Shown piece after piece: positions 55,314 through 64,000 of a DNA stretch of 64,000 nucleotides. The notes under the pieces are model-generated. The model saw only the letters and a program-made list of their open reading frames with translations. It was not told the DNA's origin and searched no databases. Made by a program: the position numbers and the translations under genes. Numbering within the stretch: position 1 is the first letter of the stretch; each line of letters opens with the position of its first letter. Where the stretch lies: NCBI RefSeq assembly GCF_900113115.1, contig NZ_FOOF01000006.1, positions 124,001 through 188,000 on the forward strand. Reading direction: 5' to 3'. The DNA is from Duganella sp. CF458. GTDB taxonomy: Bacteria; Pseudomonadota; Gammaproteobacteria; Burkholderiales; Burkholderiaceae_D.

Positions 55314-55407
55314 TTACACATGATAACAAATTGGCGAGCGCTTTCCGTCAACTGGCGCCGACTTCCTGCGTTGAAGGAGTGACCGTCATGACCATGGGAG
55401 GTTTACG

Positions 55408-55572
55408 ATGGATAAGTCCACGCAACCAAGCAAGGAAGCAGTGCGCAACTGGCTGCAGTCGCGCCAGGAAGAGCGCCGTCCCTTGCCCGACCCGCAGCAG
55501 ATCCGCCGCGAGCTGGGATGGGAGATGGTGCGCGTGGAGCAGGACCAGCGCACCTGGCGTTTAGCTGACTGA
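55408..55572 (+). CDS. Small conserved-looking basic protein
   Basis: A 54-aa reading frame with GGGAGG six bases before the ATG. The product is charged and helical (EAVRNWLQSRQEERRP, then DPQQIRRELGWEMVR) with three Trp and many Arg, unlike a random frame. Its last 12 bases overlap the 3' end of sbcC on the other strand. I do not know a family. It may bind nucleic acid or a protein partner. Confidence 0.6.
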   Translation: MDKSTQPSKEAVRNWLQSRQEERRPLPDPQQIRRELGWEMVRVEQDQRTWRLAD

Positions 55573-58500
55573 GACTGCACTGCGACCGTTGGCTGCGGGC
55601 TGCACCACGATCCTGGTGGCGATCCGTTCGGTCATTTCCTGTACGTGGGAGATCACTCCCACTTTCCTCCCCATCGACTGCAAGCCATCCAGCGCGTCCA
55701 TCGCGACGCGCAGGGTTTCCGCGTCCAGGCTGCCGAAGCCTTCGTCGATGAACAGCGATTCCACCCGCACGCGGTTGGACGACAAGGAGGCCAGGCCGAG
55801 CGCCATGGCCAGCGAGACCAGGAACGATTCACCGCCGGATAGCGAGTGCACCGAGCGCTTCTCGTCGCCCATATGCAGGTCGCGCACCAGCAGTCCCAGC
55901 GAAGGCTGGGCGGGGTTGTCGATGCGCTCGAGCTGGTAGCGCGGCGCCAGTTGCGACAGGTGGGCATTGGCGTAGCCGATCAGCACGTCCAGCGTGAATT
56001 GCTGGGCGTAGTTGCGGAATTTCTTGCCGTCGGCCGAACCAATCAGCTCACTCAGCTGGGCCCAGCGGCGTTCCGTTTCCTGTTGGCGGGCGATGTCGGC
56101 CAGCAGGGATGCGGCGGCTTTGCGGCGGGCGTCGTCCTGCGCCAGCTGCAGCTTGAGGGACGCGGCGTGGTCGTGCGCTTGCCTGCGCTCTTCCTGCAGG
56201 GCCGCCAGGACCTGTTCGAGTTCGGCGGCGCTGGGATGCTCGCCTGGCGGTGCGCTGGCCAGGTGCGCGGCGTGCTGGGTTGCGCGCTCGGCCAGCACTG
56301 CTTGGGCGGAGGCCAGCGCCTGGTCCAGCGCCTGGATGCCGGCGCGCTCGTCGCGGATCGCTTGCTGGGAATGGGCGAGCAGGGCGCGCAACGCTTCCAG
56401 GCTGTCGATGCCCTGCGACTGGTTGGCGCTGAGCCAGGCTTGCAGGCGGGCGGCGGCGTTTTGCGCGGACGCATCCAGCGCGGCCAGGCGCAGCTTGGCC
56501 TGTTCGTGGGCTTCGTCGGCGCGGGTACGTTGTTGGGCGGCCTGCTGGGCCGATTCCTGGCGCGCTTGCAGTGCGGCGCGGGCGGTGTCGATTGCGTTGC
56601 GCAGTTCGGCTTCCACCTCGCGCACCGGGCGGCCTTGCCAGAGTGCCTGGCGTTCGGCGGCCGCGGCGTCGCATGCGGCGCGGGCGGCGTCGGCGGCGGC
56701 CCGGGTAGCTTGGGCGTGGGCCGCGCAGCGTTCCTGGGTGGCGCGCAATGCCTGCAGTTCGATGGCCATTGCGGCAATTGCAGTGCCACGCTGGTCCGCC
56801 GACTGCCGTTGCGCTTGCCATTGCCTGCTTTCGCGTGTGCGTTGTTCATGGAAGCGCGCCGGGCTCTCCTTCCATTCATCCTGCCAGCCGGCGCGTGCCA
56901 GCGGCGCGTCGAGCTGGTCGAGCAGGTTGGCAATTTGCACGGCCGTGTCGATCCGCTGTTGGTCCAGGGCGTTGTGCTGTGCGTCGGATTGCGCCAGGGC
57001 GGCTTGGGCGGCGGACAGGGCTTGCTGGTGGCGGCTGCATTCGGCGGCGGCCTGCTCGCAGGCCGTCTGCGCCACTTCGCGGGTGCGGGCAGTCTGGCGG
57101 TGGGCTTGTTCCAGGCCTTCCAGGGTGCGCAATGCCGCTTGCAGCGCATCTGACTGCGCGCTGAGCCACTGCTGGGCATCATCGCCGCTGGCGGCCTGTG
57201 CGGTGTGTCCGGTGTGTTCAGCGTGTTCGGCGAGGGCGGCACGCGCGGTTTGCCAGCGTTGGTGGGCGGTGGCGAGTGCGTTACCGATACCCTGCTGCTC
57301 GACGCCGATGGCTGCCAGCTGTTCGAGGCTGGACTGAAGGCGGGTCTGTTGCTCGGTCTCGTGCTTGATATTGCGTTGCAGCTTGTCGCGGCAGTCGTGC
57401 ACTTCGGCTTGCAGCTGCCCCAGCATGGCGTGCAGCGGGCCGTCCTCATTCCGGTATGGATGTTCATGCGAACCGCAAACGGGGCAGGGAGTGTCGTCCT
57501 GCAGCGTAGCGCGCAGCTTTTCAACGCTTTCGCCGGTGGCGGCTTCGGCCAGTTTCAATGAGCGCTCGGCCTGGGTCGATGCGGCGACCAGCGCAAGATT
57601 GGCTTGGCGGGCAGCGGCGACTTCGGCCTCGGCGCTGTCGCGGGCGGCCTGCAGTGATGTGCTGCGCATGGCCAGCTCCTGCTGGCGCGCGGCAAGTTGC
57701 GCCTTGTCTTGCCAGGCAGCCCCCGCATCGGCCAGCAGTGTGCGGTGCCGGTCCAGTTGCTGGCGCTGCTGCGCCATGCTGTCGGCATCGATGCCGGCAA
57801 GTGCTTGAGTGGCTTGCTCGCGCTGGGATTCGGCTTGGCGCAGGCGCTCGGCGGCGGCATCCAGGCTGTTGCGGGCGTGGGTTTCGTCCTGGCGCTGGCG
57901 TGCGGCGGCTTGCTGCACCGCGGCCAGCGATTGCGATTGCTGGCCGGCGCGGCTGGCTTGCTGGCCGGCCTGTGCGAACAGGACATCCCAGCGTGCCCAG
58001 TCGCGAGCCAGCGCCGCCCAGTGCTCGTGCGCGGCCAGCCATTGCTCGGCGGCTTGCTGCTCGCCGGCGAGCGACTGATGGTGCGCCGCGCGGGCGGCCA
58101 GCGCGGCCTGGGCCGAGGTGTCGGCTTGCGCTGCGGTGTCGCGGGCGGCGGCAGCCTGGGATCGGGCCGATTGCAAGGATTCCAGGCGCGTATCGAGTGC
58201 CTTGGCCTGATCCAGCAGCGGTGCCGCCGCCTGCTGCGCGCCTTCAGCCAAGGCCAGCGCCACACCGGCCTGCTGGACGTCGTTGGACAGCACCTGCAGC
58301 GCCAGGCGGGTGCGTTCGGATTCCTGCTGCGCGAGCGAAATCGTTGCCTGCGTGGCGGAGCGCTCGGCGGCGAGCCGGACTACTTCATCGTCCAGTGCGC
58401 GCGCGGGCTGCACGGCATCGAGTTGCGCCAGCACGGCACGGCGTGGCGCTGCGGCGTCGGCTTCGGCCTGTCGTTGCTGCAGATGTTCGCGCGCGTGTTG

Positions 58501-59316
58501 TATTGCAGTGGCCAAGCGTTCGGCTTGTTGGTGCCAACGCAGGTCCGCTTCAAGCGCCGAGACGCGCTGCGCCGAGGCTTGCAGCGCCGTTTCCGCGCTG
58601 TCGGACTGGGCGAGGATGTCGGCCCGCTGTTCGGCCGACAGCGGTTGCTGGTTCGCCAGGCCGGCGCTGAGGGCTTTCAAGGCCAGTTCTTCGGCGCGCC
58701 AGCGTTCGAATGCCCGCTTGGAGATTTCGCTGTACACGCTGCTGCCGGTCAGGGTTTCCAGCAGGGTGCCGCGTTCGTCATCCCTGGCCTTCAGGAAAGC
58801 CGAGAACTCGTTCTGTGCCAGCAGCACGGCGCGCGTGAACTGGTCGAAGCTCAAGCCGACGCGCTGGACGATTTCCGCCATGACCTCGGTCTTCTTGTGG
58901 CCCAGCGGCTGCAGCCCCGGCAGCTTGTGCAGCGCCATGGTGGTTGGCTGCAAGGCGCCGGCAGCCTTGGTGCGGGCGCGCCAGACATTCCAGCGGGCGC
59001 GGTAGGATTCGCCGTCATTGCCGACGAAGTCGACTTCGGCCCAGCCTTCGGCGGCGCCCCGGCGCAGCAGGGTGCGCGGATCTTGCGACGACACGGGGTC
59101 GCCGACGTCGGGCGTTTTGCCCTCCGCCTTATGCAGGCGCGGGGTGTCGTCGTACAGCGCCAGGCACAAGGCGTCGAGCAAGGTGCTCTTGCCGGCGCCG
59201 GTCGGGCCGCTGATGGCGAACAGGCCGGCATCCGCCAGCGGCTGGGCGGTGAAGTCGACCGAGAATTCCTCGGCCAGCGAGGCAAGATTCTTGCCGGCGA
59301 TGCGCAGCACCCTCAT
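55561..59316 (-). CDS. sbcC: Nuclease ATPase subunit SbcC (Rad50-like)
   Basis: This 1251-aa SMC-like ATPase has Walker A 'GPTGAGKSTLLDAL' (~37) and two long coiled-coil arms (Ala/Gln/Arg-rich). A zinc hook CPVC lies near residue 615. The C-terminal ATPase half has a signature 'LSGGESFLVSLAMALGLA' and Walker B 'LFIDEGFGSLDAETL'. With SbcD it cuts hairpin and blocked DNA ends. It is at the long end for the family. It starts in a four-base overlap with the sbcD stop, so the pair is coupled. Confidence 0.96.
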   Translation of the reverse strand: MRVLRIAGKNLASLAEEFSVDFTAQPLADAGLFAISGPTGAGKSTLLDALCLALYDDTPRLHKAEGKTPDVGDPVSSQDPRTLLRRGAAEGWAEVDFVGNDGESYRARWNVWRARTKAAGALQPTTMALHKLPGLQPLGHKKTEVMAEIVQRVGLSFDQFTRAVLLAQNEFSAFLKARDDERGTLLETLTGSSVYSEISKRAFERWRAEELALKALSAGLANQQPLSAEQRADILAQSDSAETALQASAQRVSALEADLRWHQQAERLATAIQHAREHLQQRQAEADAAAPRRAVLAQLDAVQPARALDDEVVRLAAERSATQATISLAQQESERTRLALQVLSNDVQQAGVALALAEGAQQAAAPLLDQAKALDTRLESLQSARSQAAAARDTAAQADTSAQAALAARAAHHQSLAGEQQAAEQWLAAHEHWAALARDWARWDVLFAQAGQQASRAGQQSQSLAAVQQAAARQRQDETHARNSLDAAAERLRQAESQREQATQALAGIDADSMAQQRQQLDRHRTLLADAGAAWQDKAQLAARQQELAMRSTSLQAARDSAEAEVAAARQANLALVAASTQAERSLKLAEAATGESVEKLRATLQDDTPCPVCGSHEHPYRNEDGPLHAMLGQLQAEVHDCRDKLQRNIKHETEQQTRLQSSLEQLAAIGVEQQGIGNALATAHQRWQTARAALAEHAEHTGHTAQAASGDDAQQWLSAQSDALQAALRTLEGLEQAHRQTARTREVAQTACEQAAAECSRHQQALSAAQAALAQSDAQHNALDQQRIDTAVQIANLLDQLDAPLARAGWQDEWKESPARFHEQRTRESRQWQAQRQSADQRGTAIAAMAIELQALRATQERCAAHAQATRAAADAARAACDAAAAERQALWQGRPVREVEAELRNAIDTARAALQARQESAQQAAQQRTRADEAHEQAKLRLAALDASAQNAAARLQAWLSANQSQGIDSLEALRALLAHSQQAIRDERAGIQALDQALASAQAVLAERATQHAAHLASAPPGEHPSAAELEQVLAALQEERRQAHDHAASLKLQLAQDDARRKAAASLLADIARQQETERRWAQLSELIGSADGKKFRNYAQQFTLDVLIGYANAHLSQLAPRYQLERIDNPAQPSLGLLVRDLHMGDEKRSVHSLSGGESFLVSLAMALGLASLSSNRVRVESLFIDEGFGSLDAETLRVAMDALDGLQSMGRKVGVISHVQEMTERIATRIVVQPAANGRSAVSVS

Positions 59317-60566
59317 GGCCGCACCAGTTCCGCAAAGGCGGACAGTTGTTCGGGCGGTGCTTCGGTGCCGTAGCGCTGCTGGTAAAGGCGCTTGAAGATG
59401 TCGTCCGGCTGCAGGGTGGCCAACTGGTCGAGCGAGAGCGCGGCTTCTTCGAGGGAGGCGCGGGCGACGCTGGAAGTGTCGATCTTCGCCAGGCGCACCG
59501 GCTTGCCTTGCAAGGCTTCCTCGATGGCGGCGCGCAGGCCCGGCTCGGGCGCGCCCAGCCTGATGCGCACTTCGAGCAGCGGCTGCTGTTCCAGCGGCAC
59601 ATCCGGCAGCTCCAATGCGGCCAGGGCGGCCTTCACTTCGTCCAGCGGGGCCGGTTTTAGCGGCACGCGCAGCAGTTGCACGGCGCGCGGGATCGGCAGG
59701 GCGCTGATCTCGCCGACCTGCGCGCCTTGCAGGTCGATGCGCAAAACCTGGTGTGGATAGCCGGTCTCGGCGAAGGACAGCGGAATCGGGCTGCCGCAGT
59801 AGCGGATATGGGCGTGCGGCCCCACCTGCTGGGCAAGGTGCAAGTGGCCCAGCGCAGCGTAGGCAATCGGCGGCGGGAAGATGCCTGTAGGGAGCATCTC
59901 GGTGCCGCCGATCACGATGCGGCGCTCGGAATCGGCCGACATGGTGCCGTTGACCATATGGCAGTGGCCCATGGCCACGATGGCCTGGCCCTCGACGGCG
60001 CGCGCCCCGGCCAGCTCCAGCGCATGGCGGTACAACTCCGCAATGCCGGTGAGATAGGGATCGGCTGGCGGCGCAGCGTGCGCGTCGCCATCGACGCCTT
60101 CCGCCGGGGGCGGGCGCGGAACGTCGCCATGGCGCAGGAAGGGCACGGCGAGAACCCAGGCGGCAACGGCGCCGTTCTTGGCGGTCAGCGGCACCAGCAT
60201 GCGTTCCATGGCGATATTGCCGTCGGCGTCGCGGTGCGGGTAGCCGATCACGGTGGTGCCGTGCAGCTCCAGCAAGGGCCCGGGCGCTTCCAGGCGGCCG
60301 GGCGAATCGTGGTTGCCTGCAATGATGACAATATCGAGCTGCGGCGCCCGGGCGCGGGCCTGCTGCAGGAAGGTGTAGAGCTGGCGCTGCGACGCTGCGG
60401 ACGGATTGGCGTTGTCGAAAACGTCGCCGGCCACCAGCAGGGCATCGGCCTGCTCGGACACGATGGTATCGAGCAGCCAGTCCAGGAAGCGCTGGTGCTC
60501 GTAGTAGCGGTCAAAATTATGCAGCGATTGGCCAAGGTGCCAATCGGAAGTGTGCAGCAGGCGCAT
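59313..60566 (-). CDS. sbcD: Nuclease subunit SbcD (Mre11-like)
   Basis: This 417-aa manganese-dependent nuclease has all phosphoesterase motifs: DWHLGQ (residues 8-13), GDVFD, GNHDSP, GHCHM and GHLHLA. The start at 60566 matches the family N-terminus MRLLHTSDWHLG; longer extensions lack support. It acts with SbcC as both endo- and exonuclease on DNA hairpins. The two genes form an operon in the order sbcD-sbcC on the minus strand. Confidence 0.97.
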   Translation of the reverse strand: MRLLHTSDWHLGQSLHNFDRYYEHQRFLDWLLDTIVSEQADALLVAGDVFDNANPSAASQRQLYTFLQQARARAPQLDIVIIAGNHDSPGRLEAPGPLLELHGTTVIGYPHRDADGNIAMERMLVPLTAKNGAVAAWVLAVPFLRHGDVPRPPPAEGVDGDAHAAPPADPYLTGIAELYRHALELAGARAVEGQAIVAMGHCHMVNGTMSADSERRIVIGGTEMLPTGIFPPPIAYAALGHLHLAQQVGPHAHIRYCGSPIPLSFAETGYPHQVLRIDLQGAQVGEISALPIPRAVQLLRVPLKPAPLDEVKAALAALELPDVPLEQQPLLEVRIRLGAPEPGLRAAIEEALQGKPVRLAKIDTSSVARASLEEAALSLDQLATLQPDDIFKRLYQQRYGTEAPPEQLSAFAELVRP

Positions 60567-60633
60567 GAAATGTAAAGCAGGGCGTGGGAAGCGCAAATAT
60601 AGCGCAAACGGCAGGTGGATGTCTTGATCCCGG

Positions 60634-63294
60634 TCAGGCCGCGTTCGGCGAGCGCAGCTCCGGCAACGGCACGCCGCTGCGGAAGGTGTTGCGGCCGGCC
60701 TGTTTGGCTTCATACAGGAGCAAATCGGCCCGTTTCAACAATTCGGCCGGGCTGACGTCCTCGTCGCGGTAATAAGTCAGGCCTATGCTGGTGGAGACAT
60801 TTGCCATGATGCCATCGAGCTCGAACGGCTGCTGCATGGCATGCACGATCTTGGAGGCGGTGACAGCGGCATCATCGGGTTTCGAGAGGTGGTCCATGAC
60901 GATGGTGAATTCGTCCCCACCCAGGCGCGCCACGGTGTCGCTGGCGCGTACCGTATTGGACAGGCGCGCCGAGAATGCCTTGAGCAGCGCGTCGCCGACC
61001 GCATGGCCGTAAGTGTCGTTGACCGGCTTGAAGCGGTCGATGTCGAGGTACATGACCGCCATCAGTGCGCCGCTTTCGCGGCATGCCACCATGCTCTCGT
61101 TCAGTTTTTGCAGGAAGCCGGCACGGTTAGTCAGCCCGGTCAGCGCGTCGACCTGGGACAGCCGCAGCAAGCGCTGTTTCTCGCGCTTTTGCGCGGTCAC
61201 ATCCTGCCGCATGACGTGGAAGCCGATCACGGTGATGCCGTCCTCGTCCAGCTGCGGGATGTAGACCACGTCGTAGGTGCGCAGGTAGCCGCCCGTGTCG
61301 TCTTCTTCCTCGAAGGTCAGGGTTTCGCCGCGCAGCACGCGCGCAATGTAGGGCTGCAGCAGGGCGTAGCGTTTGTCGCCCACGGTCTCCTGCACCGTGC
61401 GGCCGGTCACTTGCAGGCCGCTCTTGCTGAATTCGCGCTCATAAGCGAGGTTGTGGAATCGGTAGATTTCCTCGAAATCGACGTAGGCGATCATGGCCGG
61501 CAGCGTGTCGGCGATGGTGCGCAGGCGCGCCTCGCTTTCGCGCAGGGCCATCACGGATTTGCGCACCAGCGTGATGTCGTCCAGTGTGCCGACGTAGCCG
61601 GCGATCGCGTCGTCGATCACGATCGGCGCCACCTTGATCGAGGTCCAGACGACCTTGCCGTCAGGGTGCACGCAGCGCAGGGTTTCCTGGAAGGCCTGGC
61701 GGGTGGTGTTCAGGTGGCGCAGCGATGCGCGCAGCATGTCGCGGTCGTTCGGATGCACGGCACTGAACCAGCCATCGCCCAGCGCCGTGTCGCGCGCCAT
61801 GCCGGTGATCGCTTCGAAGGTGCGGTTGACATAGGTGCATTTGCCATCCTTGTCGGCCCGCACCAGGCCGAGCGGCGAGGCGTCGTTGACGGCCTGCAGC
61901 TCCGCCTGGTTGCGCCGCACCGCCATTTCGGACCCTTTGCGTTCCGTGATGTTGCGCGCCGTCACAGCGACGCCGTCCTCGATGGCGACAATCTGGTGGC
62001 GCAGCCAAAGCTGTTCACCGAAGACGGTCGATTCGAATTCCTCTTCCAGCGGCTCGCCGGTCCGCATCACGCCCAGGCATTTGTCGAACAGGCCCTCGCT
62101 ATGCCAATGCGGCAGCATGTCCCCCATGCGCTTGCCCAGCGCCTCGTCGGCGGGGTGGCCGAGAACGCGTGCGCCGCGCTCGTTGACGTCGACCAGGATG
62201 AAGTCGGTGATCTCGCTGCCGCTGCCGCCGGCACGGCAGGCCTTGATCAGGAACAGCGCGTCCAGGCTGGCGTCGACGGCCGCGTGCAGCTTTTCGCGCG
62301 CGTAAGTGGCCTCGCGGGTGCTTTCCCGCAGGCGCCGCGCCTGCCGCGTCAGCAGGAAGCTAAACACCAGCACCACCACCGAAACGATGGCGGTGACGCC
62401 GAAATACAGCCGCCGCTGGCTATAATACTTGGCCAGCGCGTGCGCCTTCGCATCGCCCACCACGGCCGTCAGCGAATAGCGCGGCATGTCGCGGAAGCCA
62501 TAGATGCGCTCCGTCTTGTCGATCGGGGTCTTGAGCAGCAGTTCTTCCGGCAGGTTGACCGGGTCGGCCGGCGCCACATAGTCGACGGTGTCGGTGATGA
62601 AGAGCTTTTCGTCGATGCGGCCGATGGCAAGGGCGGTATCGCGGCTGATCAGCATGACCAGGCCGCCCTCGTCCACATGCATGCGGTCGTAATCCTCGAC
62701 GAAGTAGGCGGGATCGATCATCAGCACGATCGCCCCCGCGAACTTGCCGGCCTTGTCGTCCAGGCGGCGCGCGATCTGGATCTGCCACTTCTTCGTGATC
62801 GGCTCCACCATCGGGTTGGTGACCAGGGCCGCGTCGCCGGCAGTCGTGGAGAGCGACTTGAAGTAGCCCTGGTTGGCGGAATTGGGCGGGAAGGCGCCAT
62901 GCATGCTGTCGACCAGCGTGCCGTTGGCGTCGATCAGCGCGATCGGCAACTCGAGGCGGGCCGGCATGACGGAGTCCAGCAAGCCGCCACGCTTGCTGAA
63001 TTCGGGCAGGCGCAAGGCGCCGTTGGTTTCCTCGTATTTGAGCTTGAAAAGCTGGGTGGCATGATCCGCCTGGCGCAGCAGGTGGCCGGAGTGTTCGGCC
63101 AGGGTGCGCGCCAGCGAATGGCTATGCTGGACCGCGTCGTAATGCGCGCTTTCGGCGTCCTGCTTGAGCTGGTAGAACACGTCGGCCCACATCATCACCA
63201 GCAATACCAGCGTGAAAGAGGGCAGCAGTATCATGCGATACAGCTTGCGGAAAACCTGACGGGCGGTTGACGTTGGCACAGGCTTATTTTGCAC
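60634..63294 (-). CDS. Sensory diguanylate cyclase (dCache-PAS3-GGDEF)
   Basis: This 886-aa membrane protein has TM1 (~20-40), a periplasmic dCache-type sensor domain (~45-300) and TM2 (~302-322). Three PAS domains follow (~340-450, ~460-580, ~590-705) and then a GGDEF domain (~715-875). The signature is RLGGDEF, and an I-site RASD lies five residues before it, so synthesis of c-di-GMP with feedback inhibition is expected. No EAL domain is present. The periplasmic ligand is not predictable. It diverges from the ycaQ-type gene. Confidence 0.93.
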   Translation of the reverse strand: MQNKPVPTSTARQVFRKLYRMILLPSFTLVLLVMMWADVFYQLKQDAESAHYDAVQHSHSLARTLAEHSGHLLRQADHATQLFKLKYEETNGALRLPEFSKRGGLLDSVMPARLELPIALIDANGTLVDSMHGAFPPNSANQGYFKSLSTTAGDAALVTNPMVEPITKKWQIQIARRLDDKAGKFAGAIVLMIDPAYFVEDYDRMHVDEGGLVMLISRDTALAIGRIDEKLFITDTVDYVAPADPVNLPEELLLKTPIDKTERIYGFRDMPRYSLTAVVGDAKAHALAKYYSQRRLYFGVTAIVSVVVLVFSFLLTRQARRLRESTREATYAREKLHAAVDASLDALFLIKACRAGGSGSEITDFILVDVNERGARVLGHPADEALGKRMGDMLPHWHSEGLFDKCLGVMRTGEPLEEEFESTVFGEQLWLRHQIVAIEDGVAVTARNITERKGSEMAVRRNQAELQAVNDASPLGLVRADKDGKCTYVNRTFEAITGMARDTALGDGWFSAVHPNDRDMLRASLRHLNTTRQAFQETLRCVHPDGKVVWTSIKVAPIVIDDAIAGYVGTLDDITLVRKSVMALRESEARLRTIADTLPAMIAYVDFEEIYRFHNLAYEREFSKSGLQVTGRTVQETVGDKRYALLQPYIARVLRGETLTFEEEDDTGGYLRTYDVVYIPQLDEDGITVIGFHVMRQDVTAQKREKQRLLRLSQVDALTGLTNRAGFLQKLNESMVACRESGALMAVMYLDIDRFKPVNDTYGHAVGDALLKAFSARLSNTVRASDTVARLGGDEFTIVMDHLSKPDDAAVTASKIVHAMQQPFELDGIMANVSTSIGLTYYRDEDVSPAELLKRADLLLYEAKQAGRNTFRSGVPLPELRSPNAA

Positions 63295-63423
63295 GCAAAC
63301 CCCGTCAGTGGGGACAAAAAAACGGCACCATGCTGCCTTGCCGCCACCATCCTCTGCAAATTGCCGGGAAATACTGTCAATTCGCTATTAGAATAGGCGT
63401 TCAATCCCTTTAGGAATCGAGTC

Positions 63424-64000
63424 TTGACCGAACTGAATCTCACCCTCGCCGCGGCACGTGCCTTGCACCTGGCGGCGCAGGGCTTGCTGCAGCCGCGCCG
63501 GCGCAAGGCGCAGAAGGCCGATGTGCTGGAGGCGATCCGCAGCATGGGCGTGCTGCAGATCGACACCATCCACGTGGTGGCGCGCAGTCCCTACCTGGTG
63601 TTGTGGAGCCGCCTGGGCGACTATCCCCAGCCCTGGCTGGAAGAGCACCTGGCCGAAGGCGCCTTGTTCGAGTATTGGGCGCATGAAGCTTGTTTCGTAC
63701 CGATTGAGGACTACCGCCTGCTGCGCCATCGCATGGTCGACCCGAGTGCGATGGGATGGAAGTATTCAGTGAGCTGGATGAAGGAGCGGCGCGCCGACGT
63801 CGATCGCGTGCTGCAGCATATCCGCAGCAATGGGCCGGTGCGCTCGGCCGATTTCGAGCGTACCGAGGGCAAGGGCGCCGGCTGGTGGGAGTGGAAGCCG
63901 GAGAAGCGCTCGCTGGAAGTGCTGTTCACCGCAGGCGAATTGATGATCGCGCGCCGCCATAACTTCCAGCGCGTGTACGACCTGGCCGAACGCGTGTTGC
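63424..64000 (+). CDS. ycaQ: YcaQ/AlkX-type DNA glycosylase, 3' end outside window
   Basis: The frame is open from TTG 63424 to the right edge (192 codons), so the C-terminal half is missing. The text 'LHLAAQGLLQ', 'QIDTIHVVARSPYLVL' and 'EYWAHEACF' follows E. coli YcaQ (AlkX), which unhooks interstrand cross-links. The catalytic QID motif is intact, unlike the QxQ of AlkZ-type enzymes. AGGA lies ten bases before the TTG, and no better start exists. It diverges from the GGDEF gene. Confidence 0.88.
   Translation, partial: MTELNLTLAAARALHLAAQGLLQPRRRKAQKADVLEAIRSMGVLQIDTIHVVARSPYLVLWSRLGDYPQPWLEEHLAEGALFEYWAHEACFVPIEDYRLLRHRMVDPSAMGWKYSVSWMKERRADVDRVLQHIRSNGPVRSADFERTEGKGAGWWEWKPEKRSLEVLFTAGELMIARRHNFQRVYDLAERVL

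Noticed and set aside
60841..63270. 809-codon plus-strand open frame opposite the GGDEF gene
   Set aside because: Antisense to a multi-domain protein with GGDEF and PAS motifs; no recognisable fold.

Overview
This window reads as a chromosomal segment of a motile, GC-rich betaproteobacterium of the Oxalobacteraceae (Massilia, Duganella or Janthinobacterium type). The reasons are the E. coli-like order flhDC-motAB-che, a PEP-CTERM protein, a DUF3460 gene beside scpA and panC, an EarP/EF-P pair, and general porin and TonB-receptor types common in Burkholderiales. The genus is inferred from gene content; no alignment was run. Coding density is high. I see no insertion sequence, prophage or CRISPR array.

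Layout. 1-2002: end of a PAS-GGDEF diguanylate cyclase, an AhpD-like protein and a PEP-CTERM CHRD protein. 2111-4841 (minus): kynU-kynA tryptophan catabolism with a translationally coupled secreted RNase T2. 4842-5389: a long regulatory gap with two tandem sigma-28-type promoters facing flhDC. 5390-18736: motility and chemotaxis block flhD-flhC-membrane methyltransferase-motA-motB-CheZ-like-cheY-cheA-cheW-mcp-cheR-cheD-cheB, then a second cheY and a degenerate EAL/HDOD protein. 18842-23460 (minus): a four-gene envelope operon (sialidase-like protein, two membrane proteins, LtaS-like transferase). 23666-26990: panC, scpA, DUF3460, porin. 27173-32010: small proteins, an EamA transporter and an iron-uptake pair (TonB receptor and PepSY protein) around a Fur-box-like palindrome. 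32020-38843: GNAT, metG, apbC, a BNR lipoprotein, a DUF4399 protein and gltX.

38919-45007: three tandem tRNA-Ala(GGC)/tRNA-Glu(TTC) pairs, a membrane protein, a caa3-type cytochrome oxidase operon with two subunit III genes, and two more tRNA-Glu genes. 45055-46847: earP and efp. 46981-53444: exported amidase, dbpA, a small protein, an AcpA-like phosphoesterase, tRNA-fMet and a methyltransferase. 53517-55572: proteins of unclear role, including an IDPP-repeat protein and an SprA-like metalloprotease. 55561-60566: sbcC and sbcD. 60634-63294: a large dCache-PAS-GGDEF protein. 63424 to the end: 5' part of ycaQ/alkX.

How the genes work together. FlhD4C2 would turn on flagellar genes, MotAB are the stator, and the Che proteins form a complete excitation and adaptation circuit: CheA, CheW and an MCP with a CheR-docking tail, CheR/CheB/CheD, two CheY proteins and a CheZ-like phosphatase. 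Two diguanylate cyclases at the window edges may add c-di-GMP control. Less-explained items are the duplicated sigma-28 promoter module in front of flhDC, the LtaS/sialidase-like envelope operon, the membrane methyltransferase embedded between flhC and motA, two 80-bp hairpin elements sharing TCGGGGTCAG, and three small genes of 37 to 59 codons with good ribosome binding sites.
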